In this document: positions 1 to 11,034 of the stretch, piece by piece
Numbering within the stretch: the first letter of the stretch is position 1
How the letters are laid out: every line of letters begins with the position of its first letter
Assembly (NCBI GenBank): GCA_015680685.1
Contig: MNCI01011050.1
Location: 158,143 to 198,893 of the forward strand
Origin: Gnetum montanum
Lineage: Eukaryota > Streptophyta > Gnetopsida > Gnetales > Gnetaceae
Reading direction: 5' to 3'
Length of the DNA stretch: 40,751 bases
Program-made: the position numbers and the translations under genes
Notes under the pieces: generated by a model
Database searches by the model: none
What the model saw: only the letters and a program-made list of their open reading frames with translations
Told to the model about the DNA's origin: nothing

Positions 1-846
1 CAAACACATTCCCTCTAACTAATGCCCTTTCTCACTCCCTACTTTTCCATTTCTCATTTCCTCGGAATGGTGGTGACTCTTTGGCGAAAGCATTCTTATT
101 ACTACAAGTGGATGGATTGGCCAAGTGTATTAATGCGAAGTCACTAGATGTGGATTTTTTGAGGCTAGATTTAGAATGAGATCTACTTAGTCACATTAAC
201 CATACATACATAAGGGGCTGTACACCACCTTGTTCTTTGGACTCCATTCCATTCTCTTCTCCTCATCATTCTTTCTCCATTTTCCAATTCATTGCCGGTT
301 GTATTAGTAGTCTATATTTTGGTTGATGCATTGTTTTCTTTTTGGTGAATTATTGTGGTTAAGACTTTAACTCTTGTTTCCAAATGACATTTCCAGAGCT
401 TACAAACTCTTTGAATGTGGGATTGTCAGGGCATCAAGGGCATGAGCCTGCTTTGGATAGGACCCATTGGCATTCCTATTTGGTGCATCAGTTAACTTCT
501 TTCCCTTAAACATTTCTGCAATCAACATTTGTTTTGTTCATTCCCATCTCTGACATCCATTTTATCGGCGTTGGTGTTGTTTCTTTTTCTCCATCTTTCT
601 TATTCCTTGTATTTTTCCATTTTATCGCTATCGGAGGATCGCTCTTAGTCACGGGGGCCCTGGTCCAATTTTTTCAATTTTTCAATTTTCCTAACCCCTA
701 CACCTTGGGTGGTCACCAGTGTTATATCTCTAGAATCTATATTACCCATATCACAACTCAGCCAATGGACCTTACACTAAGGCAAGGTATCAACTGTATT
801 GTGATTTACTTATCCTTACTCATATGTGACTGTGTTGTGTGTGCAG
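1..846 (+). other. Post-pol noncoding region of element A
   Basis: No coding potential was recognised; the 137-codon open frame at 534-947 is not conserved in F. The stretch holds the conserved block also seen in B, D and E (TTCCCTCTAACTAA near 10, a GCATGAGCCTGCTTTGG block near 440). It also has a purine tract AGTCACGGGGGC at 647-658 resembling the one before the 3' LTR, a T-rich tract, and a probable 3' splice acceptor (TGTGTGTGCAG) ending at 846, directly before an ATG. Confidence 0.6.
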
Positions 847-987
847 ATGTCAATCATACAACAATGGACTGGACCTGGAGGGAACACTCAGGATGGACTG
901 GTGTTGGAATAGTTGTGCAAGGAACAAGACTGATGGCGTGGTTATAGATGGACAACAAAAGGCGTAATCTTAGCATCGGTAGCAACA
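847..987 (+). pseudogene. Broken copy of the short A/F 3' ORF
   Basis: This is the counterpart of the intact 46-codon ORF of element F (40058-40198, minus). It starts at the ATG that directly follows the acceptor-like CAG at 844-846. The shared core is LCKEQD followed by W-R-x-Y-x-WT. In A it is interrupted by TAG at 910-912, where F has CAG, and by TGA after the LCKEQD motif, where F has CGA; both are C-to-T changes. No known domain. Its position matches the start of ORF3 in elements B and D, so it may be a remnant or a replacement of that gene. Confidence 0.55.
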
Positions 988-1210
988 TGTCTTCTTTTCT
1001 CTCTCACTCTTTCTTTTCTCTCAGCTACCAAATAAGGCTGGATTTCACTTATGTATAGTGTTCACTTTTGTAGTCATGAACACTAATATTATCATGTATT
1101 GTAATGTTGATCCATTCACATGTCATCCCATTCACCATTAGTATCATTCAAGTCAATAATCCCATACCTTCCCAATATTTTGTAAGGAACTCAAGGAAAA
1201 GTTCTCATTC

Positions 1211-1223
1211 AGTCATGGGGGTA
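1211..1223 (+). other. Polypurine tract of element A
   Basis: AGTCATGGGGGTA directly precedes the LTR start TGATGAG. The same tract precedes the 3' LTRs of B (17549-17559) and F (39839-39852, minus). By position it is the plus-strand primer for reverse transcription. Confidence 0.85.
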
Positions 1224-1977
1224 TGATGAGCTGCGATATTGCATACGCGATATCGCATCCTGCCTCATCTTCTATAAATAAGAGGTAGCACCCTTTGTTC
1301 CTAGAGTTAGACTTAGACCCTTAGCCAGATTCTTGCAGTTTTGTTATTCTAAAGTTAGAATTATTTCTGTGTGTCCACAGTAGGAGTCATAGAGTGAACA
1401 GATCTTTATTCAAGCAATTTGTACCTGAGCACAATTTTGTGTATGGCAATAAAGATGAACTTTATGATAAACCTTGTAGCATACAGATTAAGCTAATTAG
1501 TAATTAATGATTGTTTAATGTTTTCCTAGTTAATTAATATCTTTCTCAACCTTCAACCCCCTTAGTTAAATACACTCAGTACGATCGCTTCTAGCATGCC
1601 TGTAGTGCTTGGTAACCCAGTAATGATTAGCGTTGCATTGGTTCAGGATGTGTACGGCAAGTGGGAACGGATATCGGTGTTAGGAACATTTAGAAACTAG
1701 TTAATGAATAGTGAATGTAAGTTAGTTACTTAGTTCTCTCTCCCTTTCCTTTATTAGCAGAAGACATAAAAAGACAAAAAACTATAAAAATCATATACCT
1801 CAAGCTTACATAACCATACAACCATGACAATACAAGTAAGTTTGGGAAGACAACGATTGATTAACCCTGAGTGTTCCATTAAGGCGCGTAAGCACTTAGT
1901 CCTTGGAGTTCGACCAGATCGCATGTGAAACACTCGTATTCATATGGTTGAGTGGAGGGGTACCTCGTCACTCATCA
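1224..1977 (+). repeat. 3' LTR of element A
   Basis: About 754 bp, starting TGATGAG and ending CTCATCA, a 7 bp terminal inverted repeat. It has a TATA box (TATAAATA, 1273-1280), a poly(A) signal AATAAA at 1448-1453, and the family-conserved tail with GTACGATCGCTTC, TTGGTAACCCAGT and TTCAGGATGTGTACGG. It is 133 bp longer than the F LTR. The missing stretch in F coincides with a single N at 39397, so F may be collapsed rather than deleted. Confidence 0.88.
1233..1280 (+). promoter_or_regulatory. U3 promoter of LTR A: two GCGATATCGC-type palindromes plus TATA box
   Basis: GCGATATTGC (1233-1242) and GCGATATCGC (1247-1256) lie 17 bp upstream of TATAAATA (1273-1280). The same 10-bp palindrome occurs eight times in LTR F. 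The other LTRs in the window have different palindromes at this place. Confidence 0.65.
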
Positions 1978-3885
1978 CCTTGAAAAAGAAAATACATATT
2001 AGCATTAAATTAGTGATTTTTGATACCATGACTAAAACATTATTAATAAAGCAACATAAAGATCATTTGATCATAAGAAAGTTCTTAGTTTATTCCATAT
2101 ATAGTTTGCTTTTTTACTTTGATTTGTACACTACTAAAGCATTTTTGTAGCGGTGGTGATTTTTGTGTCTAGAGAATGGGGGCCCAAAAACATATAGTTA
2201 ATTTAGAACTCTCTAATGCAACATTGTACACTAGGAGCAAACCCATAACTTGGAGCTTTCAAATGAAATGTCTTACTACTACGCTAACACTAAAGCATTT
2301 TTGTTGGATAGTAAAGGTCACATTTTAAGTGTACATATAGTTCATGTTGTATCCATTAAATAATTATAGGATCTTAAATGATGTATAAGATATCATTCAT
2401 AATGAGAGAGGTATAAGTGCTATGATTTATGTAGTATGATCCTTTATTTAGGTGAGAGTTATAGTTACAATTAAGCATAATTTTCCATTGATTTTTCAAC
2501 AAACTATGTAGGAAATTGTTAGTCTTCTTAGTCCCATTAAGCATATGTATTCTATTTTTACAACTTTTGTTTTTTAGACATTTTTTTTTGTTGAAATTAA
2601 TCTTATTAATCCAAAAAATAAATTGGTATTACAAGTAAGAGAAAATACTTATATTCAGGCAATTACATATTATAATCTTCCTAATTCTTGCAACTTTTAC
2701 GATCATGAAGGAAATTCGTTTAATATTTGTGATTTTCTACTCAAGAAAAAAGATTCTAAAGAAAAAATGTTAAATTTGAAGATAGAAAAAAAAATATGAA
2801 ATTGAATATAGAAAAAATTGAGTTAATGTCAATGATAAAAATGATCAAGTGATAATAAAGAATCTAAAAGAGATAAAAGCTCATATGTATATTTTTACTA
2901 GTACTAGAGAAACTATTAAGTAGCCTAGTGAGGCAACTCATATGAAAAAGTTAATTTTTCTTTGTCTAGTAGGAATACTACTAACTCAAAGATTACAACT
3001 AGTGTCGATATGAAGGTTACAGTTGATGGTAAAGATTCTCAACATAAGATCAATAATAAGTGTTGAGGTGAAAATCTTCCACAAGTGGTACTACTTTCTT
3101 ACTTTGATAAAAATATTGGTATTAAGCCACAACTCTCTATCTTAAATCCTTTTTCTATTTTAAGTTCAAACATGGATTTTGAAAAGTGATGTAAATTTTT
3201 TTAGGGCTAGGACCTTCCTCCCTACTAATAATTAATGCACTTCATTTATTTTTTCAAAGTATGACAAGAAACAACTTTCTAATTTACTATATACTTGAGT
3301 AGACAATCCTAAAATACAAAAATTTTTTCTTTTCACATATATATATATTTTATTATATCTGCTCATGGTCAAGCTTGTGATGTCCTCTGAATTTTCTTTG
3401 CTCATTATTAATATTTTTTTGGGTTTTACACCTCCCACCCCCTCCCCTCATTAAAGCATGATCATCGTATAATTGCATATATACATGATGCTAACAATGC
3501 CATGTCATCTAACTGGAAGAATGTTGACATGAATGACCCACCTTTTTATGGGTGCTAGTTACAAAATAAATTCACTAGCTCACTTTCATTAATGATTTTA
3601 ATTGTGACCATTATTAATAAAACTCTAGTTACAAAGTGTTAATGCTTCAATGACATAGGGAAATATTAATGCCATTCTACTCAAGAACATTGGATTGCTA
3701 GCCTAGCCTATAAAGAGTGATCATGCCTACTATCAAGGTATCTAATTCAGTAGCACCAAGCATAGGCAAAAAGACTTTCAAAAAGGCTCAAAAATACTTC
3801 TAGTAGTAACACAATTTTCTCTCTAGTTTAATGTTTACAATCATGGTTGGAAAATGCCATTCATTATTCAATTACTATTTAGTTT
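1978..3885. other. AT-rich flank between elements A and B
   Basis: Apart from the LINE-like relic at 2587-3190, nothing is recognisable. The phrase CACTAAAGCATTTTTGT occurs twice about 155 bp apart (near 2132 and 2287). Because element B has a clean target duplication, this DNA was once contiguous with 18494 onward. Confidence 0.5.
2587..3190 (+). pseudogene. Relic resembling LINE ORF1 (DUF4283 / zinc-knuckle type)
   Basis: Reading from 2587 gives FVEINLINP, then about 20 residues on ITYYNLPNSCNFYDHEG and a final C. This resembles the VEVDL...EYENLPxxCxxCxxxGHxxxxC signature of the plant DUF4283 plus zf-CCHC_4 protein of non-LTR retrotransposons. Of the knuckle residues, the first and last Cys remain, the second Cys reads Tyr and the His reads Asn. 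Further on, several stops follow, then NPFSILSS near 3160, like the N-K-F-x-x-L segment of the same family. No start, end or reverse transcriptase is visible. The family call rests on remembered motifs and needs a profile search. Confidence 0.4.
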
Positions 3886-3890
3886 GTAAG
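3886..3890. repeat. Target-site duplication, left copy (GTAAG)
   Basis: GTAAG directly abuts LTR start TGATGAG at 3891 and is repeated at 18489-18493 directly after the 3' LTR. Confidence 0.9.
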
Positions 3891-3913
3891 TGATGAGTCA
3901 TCATTGGTTGGCT

Positions 3914-4020
3914 GCGTCGACGAGGCCTAATCAACACAGTTGACTATGTTGAAGAAGCCTCGTCCTACCCTATGTCGATGAGGCCTTGTCGATGCAATGT
4001 TTGTTCATCACCTATAAATA
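3914..4020 (+). promoter_or_regulatory. U3 promoter of B 5' LTR: three GAGGCCT-centred palindromes plus TATA box
   Basis: Units lie at 3914-3937 (GTCGACGAGGCCTAATCAAC), 3939-3967 (degenerate, AAGCCTCGTC) and 3974-3995 (GTCGATGAGGCCTTGTCGAT). Their consensus TCGAYGAGGCCTYGTCGA is self-complementary. TATAAATA follows at 4013-4020. The same motif recurs at the internal promoter (12651-12701) of this element. Confidence 0.7.
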
Positions 4021-4390
4021 TGCACCTACCAGCCACATTTATGGAAATCTAGATTTTAGTAGCAATGAAGCTATTGCATTTTTTCTATTCAAAAGTTAGA
4101 ATTTTTTCCCCTGAGTGCCCACAACAGAAGTCATTGAGTATATGGATCTTTATTTTAGCATTGTTGTACATGAGCATGACAATGTGTGCAACAATAAAGA
4201 TGAACTTTCTAATAAACCTTGCAGCACTTTGAATAAATTAGATATTTTATTTATGCATTTACTATTTTCAATTATTTATTAAATGTTTTGAATTAATTAT
4301 CAATTATTTTCTGGTTACTATGTTAGATAAGCAATTAAGTTAGATAGATTACACATATAAGTACGACTACTTCAAGCATAACACGTATTC

Positions 4391-4460
4391 GCTTGGTAAT
4401 CCTAGCAACATTATTACTTGGTATGCCTAGTAGCATAGCACTTGGTCACCTAGCAGCAGA
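4391..4460 (+). repeat. Tandem TTGGTNNNCCTAG repeat in the LTR
   Basis: Three imperfect units of about 22 bp: CTTGGTAATCCTAGCAACA, CTTGGTATGCCTAGTAGCA and CTTGGTCACCTAGCAGCA. Counterparts lie at 20492-20560 (D, three units), 23184-23235 (E, two) and 1609-1640 (A, one to two), so copy number differs between subfamilies. Function unknown. Confidence 0.6.
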
Positions 4461-4802
4461 TACGTGGGTTCAGGACATGTATGGAAAGTGGGAACGGATA
4501 CTTATGTTAGGATCAGTAAAATGATTAATTAATTAGTTAAGAAAAATTATTTTTATCTACAATTCAAGCACCCAATTCTAAAACATAAAAAATGATAAAA
4601 ATCGAATGCCTTAGTTACACTTAACCATACCAACAAACATCACAAGTGTAATTGGGAAGACACCAATTAACCTTAAGGCTAGATTCACTTCTTAAAGGGC
4701 TATTGCATTGGAAACAATGAAGTCCATGGAATTCGACTGAATCGCACATGAACACTTTGTGATTCGTATAGTTGGGTGTAGGGGTATCTCATCGCTCATC
4801 AT

Positions 4803-4820
4803 TAGCACTGTTGCTAGGGA
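4803..4820 (+). other. Primer binding site of element B (tRNA-Asp type, degraded)
   Basis: TAGCACTGTTGCTAGGGA lies directly after the LTR. Compared with TGGCGCCGTTGCCGGGGA, the complement of the 3' end of plant tRNA-Asp (from general knowledge), all differences are C-to-T or G-to-A. Elements D and E retain better copies at the same place. Confidence 0.75.
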
Positions 4821-4957
4821 CTTTTTTTGTGGAACGTGCACTATTTAGGTCTAAGTGAATATTACTAATATTGTTGTAAGAACCTAAAGGTTAATATCAT
4901 TCCCACTATACATAAAAATTATAAAAGCACATTGACAAATTCATTTTGTTTTGATAA

Positions 4958-7334
4958 ATATCTTCTTCTTCTCGCAAGCCTGAAGATACTAAACCATTGA
5001 TTCCACAAGAATGCAAGGTGGTATACACTCATCCAGATGAGTTTGTGCTAAATTTCACCTTCATCCTACATGAGGATGAAAAAATGTGATGGCATGATAT
5101 GAAGGGCAGCATCGTCTTGCCCTTCAATAGATCTATGCCCGGAATGCTATTTAAAACCCTTAAGAAGTTGGGCATCACAAGTACATTGTGGATGGATATG
5201 ACACTCGAAACTACTGTCCCATTGAAACACAACGTAAGCGAGATAAACATCAAAAGAAACTCGATGAAGCTACAAAGGGAAAACATTACACTAACCCCTT
5301 ATTCGTACTAGATCAAGAGGACAATGAGGATCCTCCCTTGGAAGGTTGTTAACATGAAGATTCTCCACCCCCTGCTACTGATGATGAGGGTGTGAACTTG
5401 ACCCTGCAATTGACTATTCATAAAATAGGGTCAGGAAAGAGTGATAGCCAAGGTAGGGACTCGGGTAAACATTGTAGCAACAAGGGATGTAAGGATGGTG
5501 ATCATAATAAGCATAAGAGTAGTAGTGGATACCACGGTGGTGGTGATGGTCCACCTTCCTCTTCATCTGATTCCAAACATTCCTTTTCATCTGATGGTTT
5601 TCATGGGAGTTGTCATCGAAGCAACCATGATGAAGGTGATTGAAAAAATAGTAATGACTATGAAGGCCACCAAACCGAAGGGGTGGCTGAAACCATCATT
5701 GACGTCATCAATGTAGTGATGATGATGAACCTTTATTGGCAACTCAAAGTATGCTCAACATTGTGGAGGCAGTGAAAATCCCAACTAAGCATATGAAGGA
5801 TAGCAGATCAAGCACCTTGATATGAACAATATCCTAAGATTTGAGGGGGGATACAATTTTGATCCATAGACACATCTACAAGCTTTTCAAGATGCTTATG
5901 CCTTACAGAACATAGAGAATAAGTGGCAAAAACTCAAGTTTTTCCCAAGGATACTCATGAAGGAAGTTGAAAGTTGGTGCTGGTCCTTAGAGCCAAAATC
6001 TATCCGCAAATGGAGTACCATGTTAGAACTATTCAATGATAAATACCAAACATACTCCAAAGTTTCTAATCTGAGAAGGCAAATCCAAGGCTAGAAAAAA
6101 GGAGTACATGAACCCTTGGATGCTACCATGGGCTAATACTATTCACTCCTACATCAATGCCTTGGCCATGGTTACTATTAGATGAAACAACTTCACCACA
6201 TCATAGATGGGCTTAGAGCAGAAACTAGAAGAACCCTTGGGATGTATGCCCAATGAAGATTATTTGAGATGAGAGTGCATCAGATATAAAGGTTAATTGA
6301 GCAGGTGAGCTATGAAAAAGGGAGAGTGTTGAAGAATATAACAGGGATCCTTCCATTAGAAAATGAGAGGTCCAATTTTGTGATGAGGAGGAGTCACCAC
6401 TTGATGAAGTGGTGAACAGAAAGACCTTGCCCATCCAAAAATTTGTTTTTCACATTTCGGCAAGGTTGACAAGTTATGCGATTCTTTAGATGAAAAGTTT
6501 CAAATTGCTTTAAAGATTACCAAAGAATCCAAAGAGCAAAATGATGATCGTAATTATAGGACACGAAAAGAAGTTGAATGTGTCTACCAAAGACGTAAGG
6601 GCAAAGCTGTTGTAGTAGAGGAAGTTGTGGAGTCTGACTTTGATGATGAAACTAAATGTGAAATCTGTTAATATGAATATCCAAAGGGATGTTACCCTAT
6701 GGTGTCACACTTACAAGAGTCTAGAGTGTATGCATTAAATCCTCACCTAGCACGTAGGCAAGCTCCAAGATGATTGCCTTACCCTCAAGGCAGTCCAAGA
6801 CAGTTCCACCAACAACAACAAGCTTACTACCCAAGTGGAACTCCTTCACAACTGTATGAATAATACCAACAGTGGTATCAACCATAATCTTGGGGAATGC
6901 CACTACCAAGGTAGAAGTACCCTTATAGGCAACTAGATCCATACGGGTACTATGTTCAGCAGCCTATCTTCCCTAGAAGTTCTACCAGTCATGCATCATT
7001 CCAGCATCACTATTACCCTCCAAAGTACCATCAAACACAGTCACCATCTACTCAAGGGGAAAACCCATATCCATAACCTTATTATCCTCCACATTCCTCT
7101 GCACCTACACCCCCACCTTCAACTCAGTTATCTCCTACTCCATCCATCTAGGGTGAAATTCCTCCATAGCCACAACAATGAAATGCCATAAGGGCTGTAC
7201 ACTTACAACTAGTTTTTCAACCAAGTGGTCCAGATAATTGATCAAGGAAACCACAACCTACTCCAGCTGATTGCCCTACATCTCAGGCATCCTCCTCCTC
7301 TACATCAAATATCTTCGAGTGCCCTTGAAACCAA
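4958..7334 (+). pseudogene. gag: gag pseudogene of element B
   Basis: The start is placed by alignment with D (21088) and E (23705), whose first codon is ATG followed by a Ser-rich SSS/ASHR start; B has ATA at 4958-4960, so the start codon is lost by G-to-A. The N-terminal part (LNFTFILHEDEKM) matches D. A frameshift near 5200 leads into a Ser/Gly/His/Asp-rich, probably disordered stretch (about 5400-5640). The capsid-like Gag domain runs about 5840-6300 (W-S-L-E-P-K-S-I-x-x-W then LFNDKYQTYSKV). A CEIC-x-YEYPKGCYP zinc-knuckle remnant lies near 6658-6700, followed by a Pro/Gln/Tyr-rich tail to about 7320. Several TAA/TAG stops interrupt it. The product would have packaged element RNA into virus-like particles. 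Confidence 0.85.
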
Positions 7335-10300
7335 GTGCTGCCTAGGATCTGCACTGTAATGTTAACCCATGCTATTTTTGATTGGATTAAGGCTGACAAT
7401 CTTCCTACAGAAAGATCTAATCCAGGAAGTCCACTCATCTATCTACAGATTGCTAGACAAGAGCCATGTAAAGCTCTTCTGGACTCTGGTTTTGAAGTTA
7501 ACCTCATCTCCCATGATATTTACAAGGCCTAGAATTTACCACCTCTTAAGAAGAGCAACATTTGTTTAGAATTAGCAGATTAGTCGATTACTATCCCTTT
7601 GGGATTAGCAGGGGATATTGTGATCACAGTTTGTGGGTAGTCCTATCCTATTGATTTTTTGGTAATCAAGGTGAACAATTGCAAAAGTGACTTCCCTATC
7701 ATTATGGAAAGGGCTTGGTTAAGCACGGTTGATGTGCGAATGGGTATAAGGAACCCATCCTTAGAAATATCCAAGGAAAATGGGCTAGGAAAAATTGAGA
7801 AGAAGCGTATTCCATGCATCGTGTACAATGATAACGGGTGCAATTATGTGCAAAAGATTTGGTTAATCAAAAGCACATATATTAAGGCATGCAATTAGTG
7901 TGCACAAGAAATTAATATTCAATGGTGTTTGTACATAACAACCACAAAATAGGAAAGCACCTAGTGGCTGATAGCTGATTCAAATAGCAACACAATATGC
8001 ATGGAGCCAATTGAGAATCTAACATGTGCATATGTTAAAGGCATGAACAAAATTGAACAAGTTCATTCCCAACTCTCTAATGAAGATGATGATACCTGTT
8101 GGGGAGAGTTGGAGATCCTTGATGACTTCAAGCAGGAGCCCTTAGAACTAAAAACTTTAATGGCCAGTATGAAGTATGCATTTCTAAAGAACGATAAGTC
8201 GATCATCATTAATGCCAAACTTACTCCTAAACAAAAAGAAAAGTTGTTGAAAGTGGTGAATAAATGGTTAACAACCTTTGCTTGGTCATATCTAGAGCTA
8301 ATAGGAATTGATCCAAGGATATGCTAGCATCGCATCTACATCGACCTAGCCATGAAGCCTAGAAGGTAGCTATAGAGGTAGTTTAACCCTAAATTAAAGA
8401 AAATAGTCAAGGAGAAGATAGAACAACTCCTCAAGGTAGGGTTCATCTATCTAATCGCGGATAGTAAGTGGGTTAGCCCACTCGTATTAGTACCGAAGAA
8501 GGGTAGCAAATCACGGGTTTGCATTGACTTTAGGTTGTTAAATATGGCAACATTTAAAGATTATTTTTCTTTGTGGTTTGTAGATCAAGTGTTAGATACC
8601 ATATACAGGCATTATTATTACAATTTCTTGGATGGTTATAGTGGTTATAACTAAATCCAAATTATGTCAGAAGACCAACCCAAAATAACATTCACGAGTC
8701 CCTAAGGGACTTTTGCGTACTGTAAGATGGCATTTGGCCTATGCAATGCCCCTACAACATTTCAATGCTTGGTCCTGAGTATCTTTCAACAACAAATCGA
8801 TAGTGGTGTTGAACTCTTCATGGATGACTTCTCCACCTATGGAGCTACCTTTGAGTAAGCCTTGGACCAACTTGAGCAAGTATTGAAGAGATGTGTAGAG
8901 CTAAACCTACGACTCAACTAGCAAAAGGGCCATCTCATGGTCTAAGAAGGCATTGTGCTAGGGCACCAAATTTTATAGAAAGGGATTGAGGTAGACCCAG
9001 AAAAGATAAGAGTCATCCAGGGAATAACACCCCAACCAGAGACCGTAAAAGATGTTCGGTCATTCCTTGGAGACACTAGTTATTACCAGTGATTTATTGA
9101 GAATTTCTCTAAGATTGCAAAGCCATTGGTAGAACTTACAAAGATAGATGCACCTTTCATTTGGACCAAGAAATGTGAACATGCATTCTAACAATTAAAG
9201 GAAAAACTCGTAGAAACACCAATCCTACAAGCACCAAATTGGTGCAAACCATTCCATATCATGATAGACACATCTAACTATGCTTTGGGCGTAGTGCTTA
9301 TACAGTTGGACGATAAGAAATGTTCATATTATGTCCACTGCACGAGTAGAAGCGTTGTGGGGGCATAGTTGAATTACACCACCATGGAGAAAGAATTAAT
9401 GGCAGTGGTGTATGTGCTAGAAAATTTTAGACATTATGTGCTAGATTATAAGGTATTTGTACATACGGATCATAGTGCAATTTGCTTCCTTATGAATAAG
9501 TCGACAATGAGCCCTTGTGTTATACGGTGGCTTGTGATCTTGTAGAAATTTGATCTTACTATGGTAGATTGAAAAGGGACTAAGAATGTGGTCATTGACC
9601 ATCTCTCTTGCTTAAGATGGGATAACAAAGAGAAAAAGAGCCCACTCTCTGATTAGTTTCTAGATAAACTCCTCTTTACTAGAGTAATAAGTGAAAAAAT
9701 AGTTGAAAAAGCAATATGGTATAATGACATCTTCATATATCTTCTCACCCAAGAGATGCCACAGGACTTGGATTTTAGGAAAAAGCAATAATTTCTTCAT
9801 CAAGTCAAATACTTCATGGAAATCAAAGGACACCTTTACAAGGTGTGTGCCAATGGCCTGATCCATTGGTGTGTCCTTGAAGAAGATTGACTATGTGTTC
9901 TCCAGGATGCTCATGAAGGGCCTTGTGGAAGCCACTATGCAGGGAGATGCACAATCATAAAAATCCTAATGGAAGGATACTATTGCCCCACAATCTTTAG
10001 GGATGCCCACAAGTTTGTCAAGTCTTTTCAACATGATGGGGGGATGACCGTTGGCATGGAAGGTTCTCAACAGTGGATTCAATCATTGGAACCTTTCAAC
10101 ATATGGGGCATTGACTTCATGGGTCCCATCACATCCATGTCTAACGGGAAAGTGTATATTATAGTAGCAGTTGACTAGTGCACAAAATGGGTAGAAGCAA
10201 TAGTCATTACTAAGTGTATATCATCCATTGCTGCCAAATTTATACAACAAAATGTCATGAATAGGTTTTGGGTTCCACGTCCACTAATTTATGATAATGG

Positions 10301-11034
10301 AACTCATTGTATAGGTGCCATATTTAGAAAATTAATATAATGCTTGGGTGTAGAACATAAATTAACAACACATTACCACCCCCAAGCCAATGGTCAAGCA
10401 GAGGTAACCAATTGGGAGATTACAAAAATGCTAACATGAACCATTAGCAAATATAGGAAGGACTAGAGTACAAAACTTAACGATGCTCTTTGGGCTTATT
10501 GTTCAACTTGCAAACTTCCTATTGGATATTCTCCCTATGAGTTAGTGTATAGAAAACTTCCAACGCTTCTAATTCAATCTGAGCTCTGTACACTCTCAAT
10601 AGCTTGTGATCTAAACCTTGACTTAAGTTTAGCATAGAAGGAAAGATTGATCAATCTGAACTTTCTAGACAAAAATTACTTAGTGGCCCTATCCTTGAAT
10701 GAGGTGAACAAGGCATTCAACAAGTAGCGTCATGACCTTAGAATCAAGAAAGTAAAACTCCAACTAGGAGATAAGGTTCTTTATTGGAACCCCACACATG
10801 TACCCTAAAAGACAAAATTCCAAACATTGTGAAAGGGACCTTATATAATTGATCAAACCTTTCCCTTTGGGGCCATGATAATTTACAAACCTAATAGCCC
10901 AAATAAAAGGCAATTGGTTAATATCCAATAAGTTAAACCTTTCCTAGAATCAAGACAGGCCAGTGTAACTACTGCCTCAACAGATGGACAACCATATTCT
11001 AGTTTTTGGATCTCCTCCCTCCAACTTAGTCATG
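7335..11034 (+). pseudogene. pol: pol pseudogene of element B (PR-RT-RNaseH-IN)
   Basis: Domains in order: aspartic protease with ALLDSG (Asp at 7482-7484); reverse transcriptase with SPLVLVPKK near 8475, FLDGYSGYN near 8625 and FMDDFS at 8817-8834; RNase H with an Asp in MIDTSNYALG near 9265 and LNYTTMEKELMAVVY near 9370; integrase with an HEG/CGSHY zinc region near 9910 and catalytic Asp (GIDFMGP, 10113), Asp (YDNGTH, 10293) and Glu (GQAEVTN, 10401), 35 residues between the last two. The LVPKK and FMDDFS motifs place it near Athila. All these motifs lie in one reading frame across 3.7 kb; only stop codons break it (8652, 8856, 8919, 8943 and others), and four of these are CAA or TGG in the element D copy. 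Integrase and RT catalytic residues are still present. Confidence 0.93.

Larger units (their letters stand above)
1..1977 (+). mobile_element. Element A: 3' end of a Ty3/gypsy (Athila-like) retrotransposon
   Basis: The window opens inside the post-pol part of a plus-strand element, which ends in a 3' LTR at 1224-1977. Positions 1-300 align by eye with 11890-12190 of element B, and 310-1223 align with the reverse complement of 39839-40751 (element F), so A and F are close relatives. gag and pol, if present, lie left of the window. The five bases after the LTR (CCTTG, 1978-1982) would be the target duplication, but the left copy is not visible. Lineage is assigned from the shared LTR ends, the shared purine tract and the homology with B. 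Confidence 0.85.
3891..4801 (+). repeat. 5' LTR of element B
   Basis: 911 bp, TGATGAG...CTCATCA. It contains three GAGGCCT palindromes, TATAAATA at 4013-4020, a poly(A) signal AATAAA at 4193-4198, a tandem TTGGT...CCTAG repeat at 4391-4460, and the conserved end with GGAATTCGAC and GTAGGGGTATCTC. It is followed immediately by the primer site. Confidence 0.93.

Noticed and set aside
534-947. 137-codon open frame in element A
   Set aside because: It runs through noncoding 3' sequence and across the acceptor-like site; the frame is not conserved in the homologous part of element F.
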